In this document: positions 26,145 through 35,200 of the stretch, piece after piece
How the letters are laid out: every line of letters begins with the position of its first letter
Position numbering within the stretch: position 1 is the stretch's first letter
Assembly (NCBI RefSeq): GCF_023149035.1
Contig: NZ_JAHXMY010000002.1
Location: 1,353,846 to 1,417,845, forward strand
Length of the DNA: 64,000 nucleotides
Direction: 5' to 3'
From: Microbacterium sp. EYE_78
GTDB taxonomy: Bacteria > Actinomycetota > Actinomycetes > Actinomycetales > Microbacteriaceae
Made by a program: the position numbers and the translations under genes
The notes under the pieces: generated by a model
Database searches by the model: none
Told to the model about the DNA's origin: nothing
The model's input: the letters and a program-made list of their open reading frames with translations, nothing else

Positions 26145-27164
26145 TCACGACGGGTCGCGCTCGGCGGCGAGCGCCTCGCGCGCCGCCCGGAGTTCGTCGG
26201 TGGCTGCACGCACCTGGTCCTCGGCCGTCTGCACGCGCCGCTCGATCATCGTCCGAGCGCCGTGCACCGCACGCACCCGGTCCTCGTGCTCGAGGGTGCC
26301 GGCGATGATGTAGGACGACGCGATGAGGATCACCTGGCACGAGAGGTTGATCCACAGCAGCAGCGCGATCAGCGACGCGAACGACGCCAGCAGCGGGTTC
26401 GACGACGCTCCACCGACGAACAGGCTCGACAGCTGCTGCAGGACGGTGAGCCCGACACCGCCGATGACGGCGCCGGTCCAGAGCACCCTGGCCGGCGGTC
26501 TCACGCCCGACAGCGCGAGGAAGAGGCCGGCGACCGCGACGGTGTCGAGGAGGAACGTCACCAGGATGCCGACGGTCGCGCTCACCCCGATGGTCAGCGG
26601 GTCGTCGGCGGAGACCCCGAAGAGATCCGCGACGATGCCGACGCCGGCGGTGCCGAGGATGGTGGCGGCGGCCGCGGCGCCCAGTCCCGCTCCGATGCCG
26701 ATCGCGAGGAGGAGGTTCCGGGCCATCACGAGCAGGAAGAAGGTGTCGTCGTGCACCTTGTCCGCCAGGACGCGCAGCGCCGTGCGGAGCGAGCCGATCG
26801 CGCCGATCGCAGCGACGATGAGGCCGATCAGCGAGAAGATGCCCGCGAAGGACAGCGCGAGGGGCTGGCGCAGCTGCTCGGCGTTGATGAGGCCGCCGGT
26901 GCCGAACAGGCCGGGGATGACGCTGTCCACCGCGTCGATGAGCGCCGCCCATGCCTGCGGGTTGTTCCCCAACCACAGCGCCGCGACGGAGAACCCCAGC
27001 AGGACCCCCGCGAACACGCTGAACAGCGTGCGGTAGGTGACGCTGTCGGCGAGGAGGGCACCGCGTCGTTCGGTGTAGCGGAGATAGGCGCGGACGATCC
27101 GCTTCTCCAGCGCCCATGCGACCAGTCGGGCGATCGGCGGCTGCTTCTGCGACTTCTCGGCCAT
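26145..27164 (-). CDS. YihY/virulence factor BrkB family membrane protein
   Basis: A 339-residue inner-membrane protein with about six hydrophobic segments (for example TLFSVFAGVLLGFSVAALWL, FAGIFSLIGLIVAAIGAIG, LVMARNLLLAIGIGAGLG, IALLLWINLSCQVILIASS). The family was once called ribonuclease BN; the members are now regarded as transporters or lipid-handling proteins of uncertain function. The cytoplasmic C-terminus is a charged helix rich in Arg and Glu. The ATG at 27164 has GGGAGGG upstream and gives MAEKSQKQPP. It lies between the prepilin peptidase and glgP genes on the same strand. Confidence 0.88.
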   Translation of the reverse strand: MAEKSQKQPPIARLVAWALEKRIVRAYLRYTERRGALLADSVTYRTLFSVFAGVLLGFSVAALWLGNNPQAWAALIDAVDSVIPGLFGTGGLINAEQLRQPLALSFAGIFSLIGLIVAAIGAIGSLRTALRVLADKVHDDTFFLLVMARNLLLAIGIGAGLGAAAAATILGTAGVGIVADLFGVSADDPLTIGVSATVGILVTFLLDTVAVAGLFLALSGVRPPARVLWTGAVIGGVGLTVLQQLSSLFVGGASSNPLLASFASLIALLLWINLSCQVILIASSYIIAGTLEHEDRVRAVHGARTMIERRVQTAEDQVRAATDELRAAREALAAERDPS

Positions 27165-27268
27165 GCGGCGGAACCCTCCCGTCGGGCGGACGCGGTCGCA
27201 TCCGTCCGTGCAACGGTACCGACCGCCCGGATCCGTCCCCCTCCCCTTGCGGCACGCCGGTCGACGTG

Positions 27269-27811
27269 TCAGAGCCCGGGGAGCAATCGACCGGCGATCG
27301 CCCCGCCGGCACCGATGCCGATCCAGGCGCCGAGCAGCATCCACGGTCCGAACGGCACGGCCGTGTGCCGTCCCGCACGGCGGAGGGCGAGCAGCAGGGC
27401 ACCGTAGAGTCCGCCCAGCACGAAGCCCGCGACCGCGCCGACGGCGAGCGCCGGCCAGCCGGACCACCCGAGTGCGAGGCCCAGGACGCCGGCCAGTTTG
27501 ACGTCGCCTCCGCCCATCCCGCCACCCGCGGCTCGGAGCAGCAGGTAGAACGCGAACATGAGTGCGCCGCCGACGGCGGCGCGGAGCAGCGCCGACCACG
27601 CCGCGTCCGCCGTGGCGGCGACGAGGAAGGCGCCGAGCAGGACGGGGTAGCCGGGAAGCACCCAGCGGTTGGGGAGGCGGTGCGTGCGGGCGTCGATGAC
27701 GCTCAGCACCACCGAGGCGACGAGCAGCCACCCGAACGCCGCCGCGACGGCGATCACCGCCACCGGCGCGGACACGTCGGCGAAGGGACCGTGCCCGTGC
27801 TGCCAGCTCAT
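27269..27811 (-). CDS. A24-family prepilin peptidase
   Basis: A 180-residue membrane aspartyl protease with about six transmembrane segments. The two catalytic aspartates are seen in VIDARTHRLPNR (Asp40) and GGGDVKLAG (Asp103, the GxGD motif). It lacks the N-methyltransferase domain of full-length PilD, so it is a TadV/CpaA-sized enzyme that would cleave Flp-type or type IV prepilin leaders. No pilin or secretion genes are in this window. The ATG at 27811 lies seven bases after TACCGT, suggesting a leaderless message; a GTG three codons earlier is possible. Confidence 0.88.
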   Translation of the reverse strand: MSWQHGHGPFADVSAPVAVIAVAAAFGWLLVASVVLSVIDARTHRLPNRWVLPGYPVLLGAFLVAATADAAWSALLRAAVGGALMFAFYLLLRAAGGGMGGGDVKLAGVLGLALGWSGWPALAVGAVAGFVLGGLYGALLLALRRAGRHTAVPFGPWMLLGAWIGIGAGGAIAGRLLPGL

Positions 27812-27895
27812 GGGCCACACGGTAGCGAGGAGGGGGTCGACGCGGTGCGGGTCATCCCCAGCCGCGCGACCGCCGCGTTCAGGCCGGGTGGAGGG

Positions 27896-28885
27896 CTACC
27901 ACTGGGGGTGGATGTCGGCCCGCAGGCGCCGGTCGTAGACGTCGGCCACCGCCGCCTCGAACGAGGAGAGGTCCGCGCCGTCGAGCAGATCTGCCGCGGC
28001 GGCGTTGGCGCGCGCCTGACGCGTGTTGCGGGCGCCGGGGATGACTGAGGTCACGCCGGGTCGCGAGGCGATCCAGGCGAGGGATGCCGCGGGCAGCGAG
28101 ACGCCCTCGGGGAGCGCCGCCGAGAGTTCCTCGACCGCCACGAGTCCGGTCTCGTAGTCGACGCCGGAGAAGGTCTCGCCGCGGTCGAACGCCTCGCCGT
28201 TCCGGTTGTAGGCGCGGTGGTCGTTCGCCGCGAACGAGGTGTCGCGGGAATACTTGCCGCTGAGCAGACCCGAGGCGAGCGGGACGCGGGCGAAGATCGC
28301 GACGTCGGCGGCGGCGGCCGCGGGCAGGACCTCGTCGAGGGGCTTCAACCGGAAGGGGTTGAAGATGATCTGCACGCCCGCGACGTTCGGGCGGGCGATC
28401 GCGGCGAGGGCCTGGTCGGTCGTCTCCACCGACACGCCGTAGGCGGCGATCGTGCCGTCACCGACCAGGGCGTCGAGCGCGTCGTAGGTCGCGTCCGCGT
28501 CGATGACGGCGCTCGGAGGGCAGTGCAGCTGCACGAGATCGAGCGTCTCCACGCCGAGGTTGCGCCGGGACCGGTCCGTCCAGGCGCGGAAGTTCTCGGG
28601 CGTGTAGTTCTCGGGCTCCTGCGGGAGGCGCCGACCCATCTTGGTGGCGACCGTCACGCCGTGCCCCGGGCGGCCTGCGAGGAAGCGGCCGATGAGCGTC
28701 TCACTGCGACCGTCGCCGTAGACGTCCGCGGTGTCGAACAAGGTCACCCCGGCGTCGAGGGATTCGGACAGAACGGCGATGGCCTCCTCCTCCGACACAT
28801 CGCCCCAGTCGGCGCCGAGCTGCCAGGTGCCGAGACCGATGACCGAGACGGAGCGGCCGGTACGGCCGAGGCGACGCTGCTGCAT
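27896..28885 (-). CDS. Aldo/keto reductase
   Basis: A 329-residue NADPH-dependent oxidoreductase of the AKR superfamily. The catalytic tetrad is visible: Asp and Tyr in FDTADVYGDG, Lys in VATKMG, and His in LVQLHCPPS. The C-terminal NADP-binding signature is RPGVTSVIPGARNTRQARAN. The substrate cannot be inferred. The start MQQRRLGRTGRSVSVIGLG is typical for the family. TAGCCT six bases before the ATG at 28885 indicates a leaderless message. Confidence 0.92.
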   Translation of the reverse strand: MQQRRLGRTGRSVSVIGLGTWQLGADWGDVSEEEAIAVLSESLDAGVTLFDTADVYGDGRSETLIGRFLAGRPGHGVTVATKMGRRLPQEPENYTPENFRAWTDRSRRNLGVETLDLVQLHCPPSAVIDADATYDALDALVGDGTIAAYGVSVETTDQALAAIARPNVAGVQIIFNPFRLKPLDEVLPAAAAADVAIFARVPLASGLLSGKYSRDTSFAANDHRAYNRNGEAFDRGETFSGVDYETGLVAVEELSAALPEGVSLPAASLAWIASRPGVTSVIPGARNTRQARANAAAADLLDGADLSSFEAAVADVYDRRLRADIHPQW

Positions 28886-28897
28886 CGGGCCAGGCTA
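28886..28897 (-). promoter_or_regulatory. Leaderless -10 promoter of the aldo/keto reductase gene
   Basis: On the minus strand TAGCCT (28897-28892) is followed by six bases and the ATG at 28885. Confidence 0.65.
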
Positions 28898-28924
28898 CCG
28901 GGCCGGGGAGCGGCCGGGGCCGCG

Positions 28925-30592
28925 TCAGTCTCCCCCGCGGCGGAGCTCGATCGCGATCTGGGTCGCATCGAGCCCGGCGAGCTCGTGGGCGAGGATGTCG
29001 GCGTCGAACACGCCGTCGTCACGCGCATCCAGGAGCGCCGCGCGCTGTGCGGCCAGGACGGCGAGCCGGTGGCGGCGCGCGATGTCGCCGAGCTCCTCGC
29101 GCGAGGCGCCCTCGGGTCGATCCGGAGCGGGCACGCCGTCGGCGCTGCGACGCAGGACGTTGCGCACCTCGCGGCGCTCGGCGGCGTCGCGCCGGGCGCT
29201 CTCCGCGGTGTCGTCGTCGGACGAGAGCCGCCGCACGAGCGGCGCGACGGTCGACCCCTGCACCACGAGCGAGAGCGCGGCCACGGCGAAGGCGACGAGG
29301 ATCAGCACCGAGCGCTGCGGCGCCCCGGGCGGCAGCGTCTGCGCAGCGGCGAGGGTGATGGCACCGCGCATCCCCGCCCACACCACGACGGTGCCCTCGC
29401 GCCAGCCGAGCGGGGCGGCCAAGAAGTAGCGGATGTCCGCGAGTCCCTGGGTGACGCGGCGGGTGAAGCGGCTGAGCTGACCGGACGACATCGTCCTGCC
29501 GCGACGCGCGAAGGCGTCGAGCACCTCGGACTCGTCGCCTGCGGCATCCAATCGTTCCTGCAGCGTCTCGAGCCGCGGCTGCAGCCGTCGCGCTCGCCGG
29601 CCGCGCACCCGGAGCAGGCCCAGGAGCGGGGCGACGTAGGCGGCGCGGACGACGAGCGTCAGCGCCCACGCACCCAACGCGATGAGCAGCGCCGAGCGGA
29701 CGCCCTCGTGAGCCGCCTCCACGTCGTCGAGGATCGTCGTCAGCTGCAGTCCCATCAGCAGGAAGACGGCCCCCTCGAGCACCAGCTCGACGGTGCGCCA
29801 GTTCTGCGCGTCGGAGAGGCGGTTCTGCGCCGAGAATTGCCGCGGCGCGCCGATGCCGGTCACGATCCCCGCCACGACCGCCGCGACCAGACCGGATGCC
29901 TCGAGAAGTTCGGCGGGGATCGCCGCCACGAAGGGAGCGGCGAACGAGATGACCGTGTTGACGGTCGGGTCGGTCACGCGTCGACGGATCCTGAGGTTCA
30001 GCCACCCGACGAGGGCACCCAGCGCGACGGCGAGCGCGACCGAGTATGCGAAGGTGCCGACGGCACCCCACACGGAGAAGGATGCCGCGGCGGCGACGAT
30101 CGCCGTCCGCAGCAGCACGAGCGCGGTGGCGTCGTTGAGCAGGCTCTCGCCCTCGAGGATCGCGACGACGCGCTTGGAGACCGGGGTCCGCTTGATGATG
30201 GACGTGGCCACGGCGTCCGTCGGGCTGACGATCGCCCCGAGCGCCACACCCCACGCGAAGTCGACACCCGGCAGCACCAGCATGAAGAAGGCGCCGAGGA
30301 CGAGCGAGGTCGCGACGACGAGGAACACCGAAAGCCCGCCGATCGCGGCGAACTCGCGGCGGAAGTGCATGGCGGGCATCGAGACGGCGGCCGAGTAGAG
30401 CAGCGGCGGGAGGATGCCGAGCAGGATCCACTCGGGGTTGAGCTCGAAATCCGTGAAGAACGGCAGGAGACTGCCGAGGACGCCGAGTCCGACCAGCAGG
30501 ACCGGTGCGGCGAGTCCCAGCTTCGGCGCGATGACCGCCGAGGCCGCGACGAGCAGCAGGCCCACGACGAGGACGACCAGGGTTTCGATCAC
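28925..30592 (-). CDS. Na+/H+ antiporter, CPA1 family
   Basis: A 555-residue cation/proton antiporter. About twelve hydrophobic segments fill the first 400 residues, containing the family motifs GAIVSPTDAVATSI and LEGESLLNDATALV, whose Asp residues form the ion site. The cytoplasmic C-terminal 150 residues are charged and helical (ESARRDAAERREVRNVLRR), as in NhaP/NHE-type regulators. The start is GTG at 30592, 33 bp after the stop of the HIRAN-like gene, so the two are probably co-transcribed. It should export Na+ in exchange for protons. Confidence 0.92.
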   Translation of the reverse strand: MIETLVVLVVGLLLVAASAVIAPKLGLAAPVLLVGLGVLGSLLPFFTDFELNPEWILLGILPPLLYSAAVSMPAMHFRREFAAIGGLSVFLVVATSLVLGAFFMLVLPGVDFAWGVALGAIVSPTDAVATSIIKRTPVSKRVVAILEGESLLNDATALVLLRTAIVAAAASFSVWGAVGTFAYSVALAVALGALVGWLNLRIRRRVTDPTVNTVISFAAPFVAAIPAELLEASGLVAAVVAGIVTGIGAPRQFSAQNRLSDAQNWRTVELVLEGAVFLLMGLQLTTILDDVEAAHEGVRSALLIALGAWALTLVVRAAYVAPLLGLLRVRGRRARRLQPRLETLQERLDAAGDESEVLDAFARRGRTMSSGQLSRFTRRVTQGLADIRYFLAAPLGWREGTVVVWAGMRGAITLAAAQTLPPGAPQRSVLILVAFAVAALSLVVQGSTVAPLVRRLSSDDDTAESARRDAAERREVRNVLRRSADGVPAPDRPEGASREELGDIARRHRLAVLAAQRAALLDARDDGVFDADILAHELAGLDATQIAIELRRGGD

Positions 30593-30625
30593 ACCGGCCA
30601 GCCTGTCAGAGCCGGCGTCCGCGCG

Positions 30626-31081
30626 TCAGGCGGCCGGAGTGTAGGCACGCATCGCCGCGTCCGTGGGGACGTCGACCCGCAGGCGGATGCTGCCACGAGC
30701 CGGGCCCGCACCGTTCACGACGGCTGCACCGCCCAGCCTGTCGAGGTGGGGCGCCAAGTCGCGCGCGGTCGAGGAGGAGAGGTAACCGACACCCCTGCCG
30801 TTCGAGAACACGGCGACGGATATCGGGTCCCGCCGGGAGGCCGGCTCGCGCCGCAGGACATACAGGCGGTCGCCCTGGGTGTGGCGTTCCCGGTCGTCGA
30901 CCAGGTAGTGGGTTCGTTCGACCGCGACCCGCCGCGACGGCAGCGTCCGGAGGTCGGGGAGCGCGGCGTGCGACCGCACACGTCCGGTCACCGCATGGAG
31001 GAGTTCTTCGAGCCAGGTGGGCAACGCGTGCGCCTTCCGATACACCGCCGCGAGACGCGCGACGTCGTCCCACTCTGTCAC
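30626..31081 (-). CDS. HIRAN-domain-like protein
   Basis: A 151-residue protein. Residues about 55-140 look like a HIRAN module: a THYLVDD opening, a charged basic/acidic strand, then DPISVAVFSNGRGVGYLSSSTARDLAPHLD and a final VNGAG turn. HIRAN modules occur in DNA-repair helicases and bind DNA ends, but stand-alone versions in actinobacteria have no established role. The N-terminus (MTEWDDVARLAAVYRKAHALP) is helical. The GTG at 31081 is 65 bp from the divergent quinone-reductase gene. It probably forms an operon with the antiporter. The family call is by eye. Confidence 0.6.
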   Translation of the reverse strand: MTEWDDVARLAAVYRKAHALPTWLEELLHAVTGRVRSHAALPDLRTLPSRRVAVERTHYLVDDRERHTQGDRLYVLRREPASRRDPISVAVFSNGRGVGYLSSSTARDLAPHLDRLGGAAVVNGAGPARGSIRLRVDVPTDAAMRAYTPAA

Positions 31082-31146
31082 GGCCCGCCTGGCAGGGAGC
31101 CGGGCGAGGATGGAATGCCGGGTCCGACGGCCGGGTTGGGCCCACC

Positions 31147-32166
31147 ATGAGAGCCATCGTCTACCGTTCCACGGGCGCGTCCGACGTCCTCACCCTCGAC
31201 GACCGCGAGATCTCGGACCCGGGTCCCGATGAGGTCCGTGTCCGTGTCGCCGTATCGGGGGTCAATCCGACCGACTGGAAGTCCCGTGCGGCCGGCGGTC
31301 GGACCTCGTTCCCCGAGACCGTGCCGAACCAGGACGGGGCCGGCGTCGTCGACGCCGTCGGCACCGACGTGACGGGGCTGTCCGTCGGCGATCGCGTCTG
31401 GGTGCACCTCGCCCAGCACGAGCGGCCGACCGGGACAGCCCAGGAGTACACGGTGGTCCCGGCATCCCGCGCGATCCCGCTCCCCGAGGGCGTCGACTTC
31501 GCACTCGCCGCCAGCCTCGGCGTGCCGGCGGTGACGGCGCACCGAGCGCTGACCGTCCACGAGGACGGCCCGACGCGGCTCGCCCCCGGTGCGCTGAGTG
31601 GCCGCACGGTCCTCGTCGCCGGCGGCGCAGGAGCCGTCGGGCACGCCGCCATCCAGCTCGCCCGGTGGGCGGGTGCGACGGTTATCGCCACCGTGAGCTC
31701 CGAAGCCAAGGCCGCGCTGGCGCGGGCGGCGGGCGCGCACCACGTCGTCGACTACACCGACGGCGACCTCGTGGCGGATGTCCGGGCGGTCGCCCCGAAC
31801 GGCGTCGACCAGTTCGTCGAGGTCTCCCTCGCCACCAACGCGGCGGCCGACGCGGAGCTGGCGGCGAACCACGCGGTGATCGCGTTCTACGCCGACAACA
31901 ACGGGGCGGAGTTCGGCATGCCGATCCGCCCGACATTCGCGAAGAACCTGCGCGTGCAGGGGGTGCTCCTCTACACCGTGGGTGAGCCCGCACTCGATGC
32001 CGCCGTCGAGGACATCACCCACGCACTGGAGGACGGCGCCCTCCCCGTGGGCGAGGACGACGGACTGCCGCTCACCTGGTTCGACCTCGAGGACACCGCC
32101 GCCGCCCACGACGCGGTGGAGGCGGGCACCGTCGGAAAGGTTCTCGTCCGGGTCGCGGACCTCTGA
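31147..32166 (+). CDS. NADPH:quinone oxidoreductase-like MDR enzyme
   Basis: A 339-residue medium-chain dehydrogenase/reductase of the zinc-free quinone-reductase group. It has the GroES-like N-terminal half (VSGVNPTDWKSR, PNQDGAGVVDAVG) and the Rossmann motif VAGGAGAVGHAAIQLARWAGATVIATVSS. Zinc-binding residues are not apparent. It reduces quinones or alpha,beta-unsaturated carbonyls; the substrate is unknown. The ATG at 31147 gives the typical start MRAIVYRSTGASDVL. It stands alone and ends at a long symmetrical hairpin. Confidence 0.9.
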   Translation: MRAIVYRSTGASDVLTLDDREISDPGPDEVRVRVAVSGVNPTDWKSRAAGGRTSFPETVPNQDGAGVVDAVGTDVTGLSVGDRVWVHLAQHERPTGTAQEYTVVPASRAIPLPEGVDFALAASLGVPAVTAHRALTVHEDGPTRLAPGALSGRTVLVAGGAGAVGHAAIQLARWAGATVIATVSSEAKAALARAAGAHHVVDYTDGDLVADVRAVAPNGVDQFVEVSLATNAAADAELAANHAVIAFYADNNGAEFGMPIRPTFAKNLRVQGVLLYTVGEPALDAAVEDITHALEDGALPVGEDDGLPLTWFDLEDTAAAHDAVEAGTVGKVLVRVADL

Positions 32167-32178
32167 GCCCGGGTCTGC

Positions 32179-32227
32179 GACGAAGAGGGCGGTCGGCCAC
32201 CGGAAGGTGCCGACCGCCCTCTTCGTC
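32179..32227. terminator. 19-bp hairpin terminator between two converging genes
   Basis: The sequence 32179-32197 is perfectly complementary to 32209-32227 over 19 bp with an 11-base loop. It sits between the quinone-reductase-like gene and the rhamnogalacturonan enzyme gene and would stop transcripts from both sides. Confidence 0.9.
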
Positions 32228-32229
32228 AT

Positions 32230-35200
32230 TCACCGGACGACGACCGTGAGGGGTGCGGAACGGGTCGCGCCGGCGTCGTTGCGGAACTCGGCGACGTACT
32301 CGTACGTCCCCGGGCCTCGGCCGTCGACGCTCGTGCGGGCCCGCTGCGCGCTCGGCGAGCGGGCTTCGAGGGTCTGTGCGTCCACCTCCTCGCCGTTCTC
32401 GAACAGGGCGTAGGAGGTGGCGTTCGTTCCCCACCACAGGTCGGAGGTCAGCGTGAACCGGCCGTCCCCGTCCCAGTTGTCGTGCGACAGGACCGGGCGG
32501 GCGGGCGCGGCATCCGTCACCGTGACCGTCACCGAGGTCGTCCGGGTCTTCCCGGCGGCGTTGACGAGCTCGCCCGTGTAGACGTATGTACCGTTCGAGC
32601 GACCCGCCACGTCGACGGTCACCCGCTGAGCCCGCGGCGAGTCCGGCGAGATCAGACGACTGGCGATCTCCTCTCCGTTCTCGTACAGGCGGAAGACGGA
32701 ACCGTTGACCCCCCACCACAGGTCCATGGCGACGGTGTACGAGCCGTCCTTCAGCCCGTCGCCCCATCCGCTGTCGGTCGACAGCGCGCCGCGGCCCGGC
32801 ACAGCACTCGCTCCCTCGTCTTCGAACACCGTGAGTCGCGCCTGCGCGGCCGCGACGAGGCCGTCGTGGTTGACTGCTCGCACAGAGAGGACGTGCTCGC
32901 CGACCCGTCCGTCGAGGTCGATCACGGCATCGGCCGCGACGGGTTCGCCGTCCAGCGCGACGTCGAGGTTGCGCAGGCCCGATTCGGGATCCTCGGCCGA
33001 CACCGCGAGCGCGAGCTCGCCCGAGTCGGGCAGCAGCGAACCGTCCGCCGGCACACCGGAGATGACGGGCGCCGTCTCGTCGTCCGCGCCGGACGGATCG
33101 CCCGTCACCGCGATGCTCGGCATCGGCGCGGGAGCCATACCGTCGCCGATGAAGAAGCTGGGGTGCGGCGGCTGGTTGTACCCCGTGTTCTGCCACGCGA
33201 CCGCGACCCGGTACTGCATGTCGTGCATGAGCGTCGGGATGCGCAGCTCGGTCTCGTCGGTGGTCGAGTAGATGCGCAGCTCGGAGGAGTCCGCCGAGCG
33301 CCACACGATCTCCTCGCGCCAGTCTCCGAACAGGTCGGCCTGCAGATTCGGGGTGCCCTTCGTGCCGTTGTTGGACCGCGCGCCCTCGTCGGAGACGATG
33401 ACCCGCTCCTCGCCGGCTTCCCAGTCCCACTTCGAGACGGTCGGCGTCCCTTGCGACGTGGTCGCGTTCCAGGAGTGGTCGACGATTTCCCGCAGCGGGT
33501 CGCCGTCGAACCAGGCGAGGAAGTTCGCCGCCGGGATCGCCTGCCCGATACGCTCGCCCGCCGCCGTCATCAGATGGCCGGTGCGGGAGTTCCACGCCGC
33601 GTCGCCGCCGACGGCCCACCCCTCCGCGCCGGGATGCCGGGGGTCGATGTCACCGGATGCGGCCCGCCCCGTGTCGACCGTGGCCGGGATGCTCCACAGC
33701 ACCTCGCCGGTTTTCGCGTCGCGGAAGGTCGCTCCCTTGTTGCCGGATGCCGACATCGTCTCGTGGGCGGCGAAGACCTCCAGACCGGGTCGGGCCGGAT
33801 CGAGGTCGGACACGTGCAGGGCATCGCCGTGTCCGAGGCCGGTCGAGTACAGCACCTCGCCGTCGTCGTCGATGGTCGCCGACCCGTAGACGATCTCGTC
33901 CTTCGCGTCGCCGTCCACATCGGCGACGGACATCGAGTGGTAGCCCTGGCCGTACAGCGCTCCGGCACCCTCGTCGTTCGAGTCGATCACCCACCGCGGG
34001 GAGAGCTCCTCGCCGTCGAAGTCGAAGGCGGCGATGACCGCCCGCGTGTAGTACCCACGGCTGAAGACGGCACTCGGCCGCTCGCCGTCGAGGTAGGCCA
34101 CGGACGCGAGGAACCGGTCGACGCGGTTGCCGTAGGTGTCGCCCCACGAGCCGACGTCACCGCGCGGCGGCACGTAGTCGATCGTGTCGACGGCAGCGCC
34201 GCTCAGCCCATCGAACACGGTGAGGAACTCCGGACCCTGCAGGACGTAGCCGGAGCTGTTCCGGTGATCGGCCCCCGCCTTGCCGATCGGTGTGCCCGCG
34301 CCGTCGACCGTGCCGTCGGCGGTCCGGGTGATGAGCTCCGCGCGGCCGTCGCCATCGAAGTCGTAGACCATGAGGTCCGTATAGTGCGCCCCCGCTCGGA
34401 TGTTCACGCCCAGGTCGATGCGCCAGAGTCGTTCGCCGTCCATCCGGTAGGCGTCGACGAAGACGTTGCCGGTGTAGCCGCCCTGCGAGTTGTCCTTCGC
34501 GTTCGACGGGTACCACTTCACGATCAGCTCGTACTGGCCGTCGCCGTCGACGTCGCCGACGGTCGTGTCGTTGGCGGAGTAGCTGTACGGCTGCCCGTCC
34601 TTGGTGTAGGCATCCGCCGGGTTCTGCAGCTTCACCGATCGGTAGGCGGATGTCTGCACCGCCACCGGGTCCGACTCGGTCGTCTCCACCGCCTCGTCTC
34701 CCGCACCGTTCATGCGCGTGACGAAGTACTCGGCGCCGTCGGTGCCGTCGCGGTCGAGCAGGTTCGTGGACGTCGTGATCGGCTCGTTCGTGATGCGCTT
34801 CCCGTCGCGGTACACGTGGAAGCCGGCGTCCGCGGGATCGGTACCGAGGAGGCGCCATGAGACCAGCACGCCGTCGTCGGTCTTCACCGCGGCCAGGCCG
34901 CGGTCGAGGTACTCGGCCTGGCGTTGCAGGACCGTGGGTGCCGCCGTCTCATACTGCTCCGAGGCCGCACCCGGCCCGCCGGCGTTGACGGCGACGACGG
35001 TGTAGAAGTACGGCACGGTCGTCAGGACGTCCGTGTCGACGAACCGCGGGATCTCCGTCGCGCCGACGAGGTCGCCGCGCTCCCCCTCGGTCTCCGAGCG
35101 GAACACCATCGAGTACACGGCGTCGTCCGGCACGGACCAGCCGAGCTCGATCTCGCGCGCGTCGATACGCTCGGCCAGCAGCCCCGTCGGCGCCGCGGGA

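Noticed and set aside
28217..31150. A 977-codon plus-strand frame, rich in Arg, Asp and Gly
   Set aside because: It is antisense to the aldo/keto reductase, antiporter and HIRAN-like genes, which have clear family motifs. High GC makes such shadows common.
30606..31157. A 183-codon minus-strand frame
   Set aside because: It is in a different frame over the HIRAN-like gene and has no conserved sequence or ribosome site.
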